A stretch of 64,000 bases of DNA, taken from contig NZ_BMUY01000006.1 of NCBI RefSeq assembly GCF_014650435.1, positions 1 through 64,000 of the forward strand, written 5' to 3'. The translations under genes and the position numbers were made by a program. Positions 43,604 through 51,647 of the stretch are shown in pieces (position 1 is the first letter of the stretch; each line of letters opens with the position of its first letter). The stretch comes from Streptomyces tendae. Lineage in GTDB: Bacteria; Actinomycetota; Actinomycetes; Streptomycetales; Streptomycetaceae. Under the pieces are notes generated by a model. It was not told the origin of the DNA and ran no database searches. It worked only from the letters and a program-made list of their open reading frames with translations.

Positions 43604-44497
43604 CTACTTGCGCGGCTTGAGGCCGAGGGCGGCGCGGGCCTCGTCGGGGGTCGCGACGCGTGCGCCGATCGACTCGGTGAGGGTCACGGCCCGCTCGACG
43701 AGCTGGGCGTTGGTCGCCTTGTTGCCCTTGCCGAGATACAGGTTGTCCTCCAGGCCCACCCGGACGTGACCGCCGAGCAGGATCGACTGCGCCACCCACG
43801 GCATCTGCATCCGGCCGAGCGCGAAGCTCGCCCAACGCGCCCCGTCCGGCAGCATGTTGACCATCGACTGCAGCACCCCGGGGTCCGCGGGCGCGCCCCA
43901 CGGGATGCCCATGCACAGCTGGAAGACGGTCGGGTCGTCGAGCAGGCCCTCCGCGAGCAGCTGCTTGGCGAACCAGAGCTGTCCCGTGTCGAAGATCTCC
44001 AACTCGGGCCGCACACCCAGCTCCTGGATGCGCCGAGCGCCCGCGCGCAGCATGTCGGGTGTCGAGACGTAGAGGTTCGAGCCGTCGCCGAAGTTGAGCG
44101 AGCCGCAGTCCAGCGTGCAGATGTCGGGCAGCAGGTCCTCGACGTGCGGGAGGCGTTCCAGACCGCCGACGAGATCGGTGCCGGGGAGGTGGGTGAGCGG
44201 GTCGTCCGGGTCGACGACCAGGTCGCCGCCCATGCCGGCGGTGAGGTTGATGACGACGTCGGTGCCGGTCTCCTTGATGCGCTCGACGACCTCCCGGTAC
44301 AGCTTCGGATCGCGGGACGGATCGCCGGTCTCCGGGTCGCGCACGTGGATGTGGACGACGGCCGCTCCGGCGGCGGCGGCCTCCACGGCGTTCCTGGCTA
44401 TCTGCTCCGGCGTGACGGGGACGTGGGGACTCTTGCGGACGGTGTCGCCGGCGCCGGTGAGCGCGCAGGTGATGATGACGTTCTCGTTCATGGGCAT
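43604..44497 (-). CDS. BKACE-family beta-keto acid cleavage enzyme (DUF849), probable dehydrocarnitine cleavage enzyme
   Basis: 297 aa from ATG 44497 with GGGAGG seven bases upstream. TIM-barrel signatures of BKACE: IITCALTGAGDTVRKSPHVPVTPEQIA, AAVVHIHVRDPETG (Zn-binding HxH), VVINLTAGMGG, DCGSLNFGDG, ELEIFDTGQL, GVLQSMVNMLP and VRVGLEDNLYL (catalytic Glu/Asp segment). BKACE enzymes condense a beta-keto acid with acetyl-CoA. The dehydrocarnitine type (CdhC) yields betainyl-CoA and acetoacetate. Adjacent dehydrogenase and thioesterase genes indicate that reaction. Confidence 0.92.
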   Translation of the reverse strand: MPMNENVIITCALTGAGDTVRKSPHVPVTPEQIARNAVEAAAAGAAVVHIHVRDPETGDPSRDPKLYREVVERIKETGTDVVINLTAGMGGDLVVDPDDPLTHLPGTDLVGGLERLPHVEDLLPDICTLDCGSLNFGDGSNLYVSTPDMLRAGARRIQELGVRPELEIFDTGQLWFAKQLLAEGLLDDPTVFQLCMGIPWGAPADPGVLQSMVNMLPDGARWASFALGRMQMPWVAQSILLGGHVRVGLEDNLYLGKGNKATNAQLVERAVTLTESIGARVATPDEARAALGLKPRK

Positions 44498-44540
44498 GCG
44501 GGAGCCTCCCGAAGGCTTGCCGGAATCTTGCCGCTCCGGG

Positions 44541-45398
44541 TTACGGAGCCAGGATCGTGTCGGTGACGTGGGTGGTCAGCGCCGCGTGCATCGCGTCCGC
44601 GGCGGCGGCGGACGACGGCCCGCCCACCGAGAGGACGTGCGTCGCCAGCCCGTCGATCAGCGCGGTGAGCGTCAGTGCCGCCGCCTGTGGATCGAGCCCG
44701 GCGCGGAACACGCCCTGTCCGACCCCGCGGCGTACGACGTCGGCGACGGTCTCCCGCCACTGCCGGTAGTACTCGGAGTGGAGTCGGCCCACCGCGGTGG
44801 AGCGCGCGGCCTCGGCCCACAGGTCGAGCCACACCGCCCACTGGCGGCGCTGCTGTGCGGTGCGCGGCGTCTGCAGCGCGATCAGCTGTCGCAACTCCGC
44901 CGCCGCGTCGTCCGCCTCGGCGAGACGGGTGGCACGGCGTGCGGTGTCCTCGTCCATGCACCAGCGCACGGCCGCCTCCAGGAGTTCGGCGCGGCCGGGG
45001 AAGTGGTAGTGGATGGCGGCACTGCTGGTGGCGCAGGCGCGGGCGATGTCGGCGACCCGCACCGCGTGGAAGCCGTGCTCCGCGATCAGCCGGACCGTCT
45101 CGCGGACGATCTGCAGCGGTCGCCCGCCCTCGACCCCGACGGTCGGCGCCGCGGCCTTCTCGCGGGACCGGGTGCCGAGCAGCCAGCCCGCGTCCACCCG
45201 TCCCTCGTCGGCGATCCGCGCCAGCTCCGCGGCCGTGAAGCGGCGGGTGCCGCTCAGTGAACGCGACAGCTTGGACGGATCCATGACGACCCGGCGCGCG
45301 AACTCGCGCTGGCTGACGCCCGCGGCCGCGATGACCTCGCGGACGCGGGCGGCGGTGTCGGCGGTCGGTGCGCCGTCGAGGACGTCGTCGGTTTCCAC
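44541..45398 (-). CDS. XRE-TetR fusion regulator of the carnitine locus
   Basis: 285 aa, GTG start. Residues ~15-75 are a Cro/XRE-type HTH (VREVIAAAGVSQREFARRVVMDPSKLSRSLSGTRRFTAAELARIAD). Residues ~95-150 are a TetR N-terminal HTH (VRLIAEHGFHAVRVADIARACATSSAAIHYHF), followed by an all-helical TetR ligand domain. Two DNA-binding domains in one chain are uncommon. The gene is the first of the leftward genes, 43 nt before BKACE, and is probably autoregulated through an inverted repeat overlapping its -35 box. It is the likely sensor of carnitine or a pathway intermediate. Confidence 0.9.
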   Translation of the reverse strand: METDDVLDGAPTADTAARVREVIAAAGVSQREFARRVVMDPSKLSRSLSGTRRFTAAELARIADEGRVDAGWLLGTRSREKAAAPTVGVEGGRPLQIVRETVRLIAEHGFHAVRVADIARACATSSAAIHYHFPGRAELLEAAVRWCMDEDTARRATRLAEADDAAAELRQLIALQTPRTAQQRRQWAVWLDLWAEAARSTAVGRLHSEYYRQWRETVADVVRRGVGQGVFRAGLDPQAAALTLTALIDGLATHVLSVGGPSSAAAADAMHAALTTHVTDTILAP

Positions 45399-45406
45399 GG
45401 GCCACG

Positions 45407-45437
45407 ACCCTAGACAGGTGTTGCGGAAAACTCAACA
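45407..45437 (-). promoter_or_regulatory. Promoter and operator of the XRE-TetR gene, predicted leaderless
   Basis: On the minus strand TTGAGT (45435-45430), 17 nt, TAGGGT (45412-45407). The expected start site ~7 bases on falls at about 45400, next to the GTG at 45398, so the mRNA should lack a leader. The inverted repeat TGTTG-N9-CAACA (45419-45437) covers the -35 box and is a candidate autoregulatory operator. Confidence 0.6.
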
Positions 45438-45472
45438 TCCGCGAAGCAAGAACCGCATGCTAGTACGGCTCA

Positions 45473-45508
45473 TTGAGCCCCTGACTGGCATGCCAGTCAG
45501 GGGCTCAA
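45473..45508. repeat. 36-bp perfect palindrome between divergent genes
   Basis: TTGAGCCCCTGACTGGCA followed directly by its exact reverse complement, axis at 45490/45491. It sits in the 185-nt gap between the leftward XRE-TetR gene and the rightward membrane protein gene at 45584. As the genes diverge, a terminator is not expected; it may be an operator or a cruciform-type element. Confidence 0.8.
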
Positions 45509-45583
45509 CGCAAGGGCGCCGGTGACCGGAAGGGACCGGTCCCACCCGTCCCGTTCATCACGGTTGAGTACCGAGCCGGAATT

Positions 45584-46624
45584 ATGGCTTCCGTCACAGC
45601 AGATGTGATCTTGGCCTGGTGGGATCGCCGGATGCTCGGTTTCCTCGTCCGCCTGCTGCCCTTCTGGGTCCGCGAGCCCCTGCTCATCCTGGTCGGGTCC
45701 GTCTTCGGCGTGCGCATCATGTACCTCGCCCACCGCGACGGGGAATGGGTGGCGGCCGCGATCGGCCTGGTGTTCCTGGTGTTCACCGCGGTCCGCGTCC
45801 ACACGGTGGCCCACGCCCTGCGCGCCCGCCGCGCCCCGGCCCCGGCGGCCGAGGTTGCTCCGGCCGCGGTTGCTCTCGCCGCTCCGGCTGACCCGGCCGC
45901 TCCGGCCGTTGCGGTCGCCGCGGAGAAGGAGCCCAACGCGTGGGGCCAGGCGGTCGCGGCCGTGGCCGTCTTCGCGGCACTCGGAGCCGCGCTGTGGCTC
46001 GGCCCGCACCTGCTGCCCTCCGACGACGACGGCGCACCGCCGGCCGCCTCGTGCGCCGGCGGGGAGGACGAGGAACTGCCGGGCGCCTACCGGAAGATGC
46101 CCCGGGCCGTGACCGGCGACGAGCTGTGCAACGCGCTCAACAGGCCCGACCTGGCCCAACTCCTCGGAACGCCCGCGGAGACCGCGACCGCGGTGTCCGG
46201 TACCAGCAACACCGCGCCCCTGACCGACGGGAAGGTGGCCCAGCCGGAGGCCGAGGTCCAGTTCGACACGTACACCGTGAACGTCTCGGTCACGTACAAC
46301 GAGTTGTCCATCGCCCAGTACGTCAAGCTGATGGAGTACGGCGAGGAGACGGACGTCAGGACGCTCTCCGTCCTCGGCCGGCCCGCGGTCCTCGCCTCGG
46401 GCCACACCATGAAGATCGAGATCAACCTCGGGGGCGGCGGTTCCGGCGGACCGGTCGAACAGGGCCCCCCGGCGCGGACCTTGTCCGTGGCCCTCGACGC
46501 GAAGGACCGGGGCGGCTACTGCGACATCACCGTGTGGAGCACGTCCGGAGCCCTCCCGGACGACAGCGCCTTGCTGGACATCGCCGAGAAGGTGCTCCCG
46601 ACGATCCCCGACCGCACCGTGTGA
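45584..46624 (+). CDS. DUF6215-like membrane protein, function unknown
   Basis: 346 aa, ATG start. Two N-terminal TM helices (LLPFWVREPLLILVGSVFGVRIMYLA, VAAAIGLVFLVFTAVRVHTVAHAL), an Ala/Pro-rich linker, a third TM (VAAVAVFAALGAALWLGPHLL), then a ~200-residue extracytoplasmic domain with CAGGEDEELPGAYRKMPRAVTGDELCNALNRPDL and a Gly-rich INLGGGGSGGPVEQG loop. Similar two-part proteins are common in Streptomyces without known function; the family name is from memory. Confidence 0.75.
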   Translation: MASVTADVILAWWDRRMLGFLVRLLPFWVREPLLILVGSVFGVRIMYLAHRDGEWVAAAIGLVFLVFTAVRVHTVAHALRARRAPAPAAEVAPAAVALAAPADPAAPAVAVAAEKEPNAWGQAVAAVAVFAALGAALWLGPHLLPSDDDGAPPAASCAGGEDEELPGAYRKMPRAVTGDELCNALNRPDLAQLLGTPAETATAVSGTSNTAPLTDGKVAQPEAEVQFDTYTVNVSVTYNELSIAQYVKLMEYGEETDVRTLSVLGRPAVLASGHTMKIEINLGGGGSGGPVEQGPPARTLSVALDAKDRGGYCDITVWSTSGALPDDSALLDIAEKVLPTIPDRTV

Positions 46625-46651
46625 GACGTCGGCGTAGGAACGGCCTGCGGC

Positions 46652-46681
46652 TTGACGTCGCTTTTGGCTAACCGCTATCTA
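46652..46681 (+). promoter_or_regulatory. Promoter of the PadR-ABC operon
   Basis: TTGACG (46652-46657), 18-nt spacer, TATCTA (46676-46681), predicted start near 46688, 28 bases before the GTG at 46716. A vegetative sigma-type promoter, probably autorepressed by the PadR product. Confidence 0.6.
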
Positions 46682-46715
46682 TTGGCATGTCGCGAAGGAG
46701 GGGGAGGGGCGGTCC

Positions 46716-47267
46716 GTGCAGGACGTGGTGCTGGCGCTGCTGGTCCGGGGGCCGTCACACGGGTACGACCTGCGCGGGCGGTTGCTCACCGCGCTCGGAC
46801 CGCTCGGCCAGACGCTCAACGCGGGGCAGGTGTACGTCACGCTCTCCCGGCTCGAGAAGACGGGCCTGGTCGTACTGGAACGCGAGGACGCGTCGGCGCG
46901 CGGTCCGCGGCGCAAGGTGTACGCGCTGACCGGAGCAGGACGGGAACGGGTGGCGGGATGGCTGGCCGAGCCGGCCGGGCCCCGGGCGGACGTGGCGGAG
47001 TTCCATTTGAAGCTGGTGGCCGCCGCCGAGTCGGGCATGGCGGAGCCGCTCGCTCTCATCGACGCCCGGCGCCGCGAACTGAGGCGCGACCTCGCCGAGG
47101 TCCAGAACGGCGTGCTCGCACACGACACGGACTCGGAGGCCGGGCTGCTCCTGGAAGGCGTGGCACTCCGACTGCAGGCCGATCTGCGCTGGTTGGAGGC
47201 GTGCGAGCGGACCTGGTCCGCCCGCGCCCCGCACGGGAAAGACGGAGAGGGCGGAGGGATCGGATGA
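46716..47267 (+). CDS. PadR-family transcriptional regulator
   Basis: 183 aa, GTG start after GGAGGGGAGGGGCGG. PadR winged helix: VVLALLVRGPSHGYDLRGRLLTALG, TLNAGQVYVTLSRLEKTGLVVLERED, RRKVYALTGAGRERVAGWL, followed by a Vir-type helical C terminus. The following ABC genes overlap (ATGA) and continue the operon, so it is probably a drug- or peptide-responsive repressor of that exporter. Confidence 0.92.
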   Translation: MQDVVLALLVRGPSHGYDLRGRLLTALGPLGQTLNAGQVYVTLSRLEKTGLVVLEREDASARGPRRKVYALTGAGRERVAGWLAEPAGPRADVAEFHLKLVAAAESGMAEPLALIDARRRELRRDLAEVQNGVLAHDTDSEAGLLLEGVALRLQADLRWLEACERTWSARAPHGKDGEGGGIG

Positions 47268-48058
47268 CGGCACGAGGCGGTCGGCGGGGCAGGGGGCTGT
47301 CCCGGCGCGGCGAGGTGGGGGACGCGGCGGCGGATCCGGTGCTGCGGGCCGTCGGTCTGTCGCGCGTATACGTGCAGGGCGACAGCACGGTGCTCGCCGT
47401 CGACGGGGTCGACCTCGACATTCCGTCCGGGCAGACGCTGGCGGTGACCGGTCCCAGTGGCTGCGGCAAGTCGACGCTGCTGCACCTGCTGGGCGGCCTC
47501 GACCGGCCCGACGAGGGCGAGGTGTGGCTCGGCGGACAGCGCATCGACCTGCTCGGCGAACGCGCGCTCGCCCGGCTGCGGCGCCGTGCCGTCGGCTTCG
47601 TGCACCAGGACTTCCACCTGATGGACGAGCTGACCGCGGCCGAGAACGTCGAGTTGCCCGCGCTGCTCGCCGGGGACCCGCCGCGGATCGCCCGGCGCCG
47701 TGCCGCCGCCCTCCTCGACCGCGTCGGGCTCGCCGACCGGGACCGGCACCTGCCGTCCAAGTTGTCCGGCGGCCAGCGGCAGCGGGTCGCCATCGCCCGC
47801 GCCCTGGTCAACGAGCCGCTCGTGGTCCTCGCCGACGAGCCCACCGGCAACCTCGACACCACCGCGACCCACGACGTCCTGCGTCTCTTCGCCGACCTGC
47901 GGGCCACCGGACAGACCCTCGTACTCGTCACCCACGACGAGCGCGTCGCCGCCACCGCGGACCGGGTCGTCTCCCTGCGCGACGGAGCATCGTCCGAGGA
48001 CACGCCCCTGGCCGCGGATGGCTCGCGGCTCGGCGCGCTCCTCGGCTGGGAGGAGTGA
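47264..48058 (+). CDS. ABC transporter ATP-binding protein (LolD/MacB type)
   Basis: 264 aa, ATG overlapping the PadR stop. Walker A VTGPSGCGKSTLLHLLGGLDRPD, Q-loop FVHQDFHLMDELTAAENVELP, signature LSGGQRQRVAIARALV, Walker B LVVLADEPTGNLDT, switch His LVTHDERV. The LLGGLDRPDEGEV segment is typical of ATPases paired with FtsX-like permeases. It powers the permease encoded two bases downstream. Confidence 0.95.
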   Translation: MTARGGRRGRGLSRRGEVGDAAADPVLRAVGLSRVYVQGDSTVLAVDGVDLDIPSGQTLAVTGPSGCGKSTLLHLLGGLDRPDEGEVWLGGQRIDLLGERALARLRRRAVGFVHQDFHLMDELTAAENVELPALLAGDPPRIARRRAAALLDRVGLADRDRHLPSKLSGGQRQRVAIARALVNEPLVVLADEPTGNLDTTATHDVLRLFADLRATGQTLVLVTHDERVAATADRVVSLRDGASSEDTPLAADGSRLGALLGWEE

Positions 48059-48060
48059 CC

Positions 48061-49833
48061 GTGGGCCGTCTGCTGCTGATCTGGCGGCTCGTCGCACGCG
48101 ACCTGCGGCGCAGCCCCGGCGAGGCCGTCGTGTTCCTGGTCGCCGTCACCGCCGCCACCGCGTCGCTGACGCTGGGGATGGCCACCGACGACGCCGTGGC
48201 CGCCGGATACCTGAAGACCCGCGAAGCCACCGCGGGACCCGACATCGTGGCCGTCACCACCGACCCGGACCCCGCCGCCCTGGCCCGGCGCATCGCACGA
48301 GCCCCCGGCACGGACACGGTCGCCGACCCGGTGCCCGGGTTCTCCACCACGGTCCGTGCCCACGGCCGGACGGAGAACACCGCGGTCGAGGGACGCGAGC
48401 GCACCGCGTCCGCCGTGGACCGGCCGCTGGTGACCTCGGGCACCTGGGTACGCGACGGCGGCGCGGTCGTCGAACGCGGCTTCGCGCAGGCCCTCGGCGT
48501 GCGGGTCGGCGACCGGGTCACCATCGGCGGGCGCGACTACCCGGTCGTCGGTACGGCCGTCAGCGCGGCCACCGCCGTCTACCCGTGGGGCAACTGGGCC
48601 TCGGGCCCGGGACCTTCCGACCTCGGCGGCCGCATCTGGCTCACCACTGACGACGCCCGCGACGCAGCGGGCGACGCGTCACTGCTGTACCTGCTGAACA
48701 TCAAGCTGTCCGACCCGGGCGCGACGCGCAGCTGGACGAGCACCGTCCTCACCGACGGCATCCGGGGCCAGGCGTGGGTCAACACCCATCCCTGGCAGAG
48801 CCTCCTCGACGGGGACACCCGGCTGCTGAGGTCCGCCCGGCCCGCTCTGGTCATCGGCGGTGGGCTGCTCGCGGCGGCCGCGCTCGTCACCCTCGCGTCG
48901 CTCGCCGCCGTACGCGCCCCGCGGGACCACCGGCGGGCGGCTCTCTTCAAGGCGGTCGGTGCCACGCCCCGTACGGTGGCCGCACTGCTGCTCGCGCAGT
49001 ACCTGCTCCTCGCCGTGGTGGCGGCCGCCGCCGGAGTCACCGTGGGCTGCCTGACCGCGCCCGCACTGGCCGATCCCAGTGCCGGGCTGCTCAACACGGC
49101 CGGCCCGCCGACCACCGACATCGTCGTGGCCGTCACCCTGCTCGCCGTACTGGTGGCCCTGACCGGCACGCTCGGCCCCGTCGTGCGCACCGTGCGCTCC
49201 AGCACCGTCGACACCCTGGCCGACCCGGCGCACCTGATCGTCCACCGTCCCCGGCTGACCGCCATGACGGTCCACCTGCCGACGGCGCTCCTGATCGGGG
49301 TGCGCCTGATCGCCCGTCGCCCCGGTCGCGCCGTCCTGAGCGCGGTGGGCACGGCCGCCACCACGGTCATGGTGACCGCGGCCCTCACCTTCCGGGTGTC
49401 GCTCGAAGCCGAGACCGCTCAGGGAACGTCCACGTTCGAAAACATCCGCAACGCCGTGACGGGCCAGGTGATGCTCGGTGTCACGGTCGCCCTCGTGGCG
49501 CTGTCCGTGCTCAACACCGTCCTGGTCAGCTGGAGCACCGCGGTGCAGGCGCGGCGCGCCCTGGCCGTCACCCGCACCCTGGGCGCCACCCCCGGCCAGG
49601 TCGTCGCGGCGCTGTGCACCGCCCAACTGCTGCCCGCCGTGGGCGGGATCGCGGTGGGGATTCCGACGGGGGTCGGCTTGTTCGCGCTGTTCAGCGCGGT
49701 CGTGGTGACACCCCCGGCCGACTGGCTCGCAGTGGCGGCCCCGGCCGTACTCCTGGCCGTGGCGGCGCTGGCCGCCCTGCCCGCCTGGCTCCACACCCGC
49801 GGCCCCGCCGGGCTCGCCGTTTCCCGCCCGTAG
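48061..49833 (+). CDS. FtsX/MacB-like ABC permease
   Basis: 590 aa, GTG start. The N-terminal TM (EAVVFLVAVTAATASLTLGMA) is followed by a ~200-residue periplasmic MacB-PCD-like domain (VEGRERTASAVDRPLVTSGTWV, GVRVGDRVTIGGRDYPVVGTAV). An FtsX module of three TMs comes next (SARPALVIGGGLLAAAALVTLASLAAV, LLLAQYLLLAVVAAAAGVTVG, VAVTLLAVLVALTGTL), then a second half with another FtsX module near the C terminus. Unlike transport channels, MacB-type systems act by mechanotransmission on extracellular substrates or envelope proteins. Together with PadR it suggests antimicrobial or envelope-stress resistance. Confidence 0.9.
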   Translation: MGRLLLIWRLVARDLRRSPGEAVVFLVAVTAATASLTLGMATDDAVAAGYLKTREATAGPDIVAVTTDPDPAALARRIARAPGTDTVADPVPGFSTTVRAHGRTENTAVEGRERTASAVDRPLVTSGTWVRDGGAVVERGFAQALGVRVGDRVTIGGRDYPVVGTAVSAATAVYPWGNWASGPGPSDLGGRIWLTTDDARDAAGDASLLYLLNIKLSDPGATRSWTSTVLTDGIRGQAWVNTHPWQSLLDGDTRLLRSARPALVIGGGLLAAAALVTLASLAAVRAPRDHRRAALFKAVGATPRTVAALLLAQYLLLAVVAAAAGVTVGCLTAPALADPSAGLLNTAGPPTTDIVVAVTLLAVLVALTGTLGPVVRTVRSSTVDTLADPAHLIVHRPRLTAMTVHLPTALLIGVRLIARRPGRAVLSAVGTAATTVMVTAALTFRVSLEAETAQGTSTFENIRNAVTGQVMLGVTVALVALSVLNTVLVSWSTAVQARRALAVTRTLGATPGQVVAALCTAQLLPAVGGIAVGIPTGVGLFALFSAVVVTPPADWLAVAAPAVLLAVAALAALPAWLHTRGPAGLAVSRP

Positions 49834-49982
49834 CGGTCCGCGCCCCTCAGCCCGGGTCGGCGCCGCGCGCGGTGAGGACGCGGACGGTGGGTTCGCCGGT
49901 GCGGCCGTCAAGGGGTCGTGCCGCGTCCTCGTGCGGCTGAGAAGGCGCGGGCACCGGGCGGCGGTGGCGGGCGCCGGCCGTC

Positions 49983-50717
49983 TTACGACGGCTGCCAGAC
50001 ACGGGACAGGGCTGCCGGGGTGAGTACCCGCTCGGGCGGGCCCTGTCCCACCAGTCGTCCGTCGCGCAGGAGCAGGCAGGCGTCGGCCGAGCGAGCCGCC
50101 TCCAGGTCGTGCGTGGCCTGGACGACGGTCGTGCCGTCGGCGATCAGGTCCGTCAGCAGCGCCGTGATGCGTTCCCGGGCCTCGGGGTCGAGCCCCGTGG
50201 TCGGCTCGTCCAGGAGCAGCAGGTCGGACTGCTGGGCCAGGCCCTGGGCGATCAGGACGCGTTGGCGTTGCCCACCGGACAACTCGCCGAGCTGGCGGGC
50301 GGCGAGGTCGTCGACGCCCAGTCGTTCCATGGCGGAGTCGACCACGCTGCGGTCCTGCCGGGTCAGCCGCCGCCACGGGCCCCGCTCGTTCCAGCGGCCC
50401 ATCTCCACCGTCTGCCGCGCCGTGAGGGGGAGTGTGTCGCCGACGGCGCCGCGCTGCGGGACGAAGGCCGGCGGGCGGCCTTCCGCGTAGCGCAACTGCC
50501 CGGATGTGGCATCGATCACGCCGGCGAGGACGCCGAGCAGAGTGGACTTCCCGCTGCCGTTCGGTCCGACGAGCGCCGTCATGGCCAAGGCCGGTATGTG
50601 TGCGGTGAGTTGACGGAGGACCGGACGGCCGGAGTAGCCCGCCTCCAGATCGCTGAACCGGACGCGTTCGTTCCGTGGTTCGTCGCCGGGCGGTCGCTGC
50701 GGGTGTTTATTGAACAT
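49983..50717 (-). CDS. aztA: Zinc ABC transporter ATP-binding protein (AztA-like)
   Basis: 244 aa from ATG 50717. The upstream in-frame ATG at 50726 lies in the predicted -10 region. Walker A ALVGPNGSGKSTLLGVLAGV, Q-loop AFVPQRGAVGDTLPLTARQTVEMGRW, signature LSGGQRQRVLIAQGLAQ, Walker B LLLLDEPTTGLD, switch His VVQATHDLEAA. The family serves zinc/manganese importers. Divergent from the permease gene with a Zur box between them, so it should be expressed under zinc limitation. TACAAT (50730-50725) predicts a leaderless mRNA starting at 50717. Confidence 0.9.
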   Translation of the reverse strand: MFNKHPQRPPGDEPRNERVRFSDLEAGYSGRPVLRQLTAHIPALAMTALVGPNGSGKSTLLGVLAGVIDATSGQLRYAEGRPPAFVPQRGAVGDTLPLTARQTVEMGRWNERGPWRRLTRQDRSVVDSAMERLGVDDLAARQLGELSGGQRQRVLIAQGLAQQSDLLLLDEPTTGLDPEARERITALLTDLIADGTTVVQATHDLEAARSADACLLLRDGRLVGQGPPERVLTPAALSRVWQPS

Positions 50718-50725
50718 GATTGTCA
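50711..50725. promoter_or_regulatory. Zur box between divergent aztA and aztB
   Basis: TGAACATGATTGTCA is a 7-1-7 inverted repeat (TGA..AT/AT..TCA) close to the streptomycete Zur consensus TGAAAATgATTTTCA. It covers the 3' side of the predicted aztA promoter and the spacer of the predicted aztB promoter (TAGGGT at 50729-50734, ATG 50741), so a single bound Zur dimer could block both. Confidence 0.8.
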
Positions 50726-50740
50726 TTGTAGGGTCAGCGT

Positions 50741-51637
50741 ATGGAGTGGTTGACGGCCCCTTTCGAGGTGGCCTTTGTGCAGCGGGCCCTGTGGGCCGGA
50801 ATCCTGGTGTCGGCGATATGCGCCCTCGCGGGGACCTGGGTAGTGCTGAGGGGAATGGCCTTCCTCGGTGACGCCATGTCCCACGGACTCCTGCCGGGCG
50901 TCGCGGTCGCCGCCCTGCTCGGAGGCAACCTGCTGCTGGGGGCGGTGGTGAGCGCGGCCGTGATGACGGCCGGCGTCTCCGCCCTCGGCCGCACACCGAG
51001 GCTGTCCCAGGACACCGGCATCGGCCTGCTGTTCGTCGGCATGCTGTCCCTCGGCGTCATCATCGTGTCGCGCTCGCAGTCGTTCGCCGTGGACCTCACC
51101 GGGTTCCTCTTCGGCGACGTCCTCGCGGTGCGCGAGAGCGACCTGGCCCTGCTCGGGGTGGCGCTGCTGCTGGCGCTGGTCGTCTCGGTGCTGGGGCACC
51201 GGGCCTTCCTGGCGCTCGCGTTCGACGACCGCAAGGCCGAAACGCTCGGCCTGCGCCCCCGTCTCGCACACGCCGTGCTGCTCGGCCTGCTGGCCCTGGC
51301 CATCGTGGCCTCGTTCCACATCGTGGGCACGCTGCTCGTCCTCGGCCTGCTCATCGCCCCACCGGCGGCGGCCCTGCCCTGGGCACGAAGTGTGCGCGGC
51401 GTCATGGTCCTCGCCGCGCTCCTCGGCGGCGCCGCCACCTTCGGCGGCCTGCTCCTGTCCTGGCATCTGAGCACCGCGGCCGGTGCGACCGTCTCGGCCC
51501 TCGCCGTCAGCCTCTTCTTCCTGTCCCACCTGGCGTCCGGACTCCGACACCGGCGTCGCGCACGCCGCGACCGTCTGCCCGCCCGTGCCGCCACGTTCAC
51601 CGCGAACACCCCCACGACCCGACCGAACGAAACCTGA
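50741..51637 (+). CDS. aztB: Zinc ABC transporter permease (AztB-like)
   Basis: 298 aa, ATG start. ABC-3 family permease of eight or nine TMs with RALWAGILVSAICALAGTWVVLRGMAFLGDAMSHGLLPGVA (first TMs and coupling region), LGVIIVSRSQSFAVDLTGFLFGDVLAV, and SFHIVGTLLVLGLLIAPPAAAL. It has the C-terminal Arg-rich cytoplasmic tail common in streptomycete members. Followed after 10 nt by the AztD-like gene. Probably translated from a leaderless message. Confidence 0.92.
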   Translation: MEWLTAPFEVAFVQRALWAGILVSAICALAGTWVVLRGMAFLGDAMSHGLLPGVAVAALLGGNLLLGAVVSAAVMTAGVSALGRTPRLSQDTGIGLLFVGMLSLGVIIVSRSQSFAVDLTGFLFGDVLAVRESDLALLGVALLLALVVSVLGHRAFLALAFDDRKAETLGLRPRLAHAVLLGLLALAIVASFHIVGTLLVLGLLIAPPAAALPWARSVRGVMVLAALLGGAATFGGLLLSWHLSTAAGATVSALAVSLFFLSHLASGLRHRRRARRDRLPARAATFTANTPTTRPNET

Positions 51638-51647
51638 GGCGATCTCG

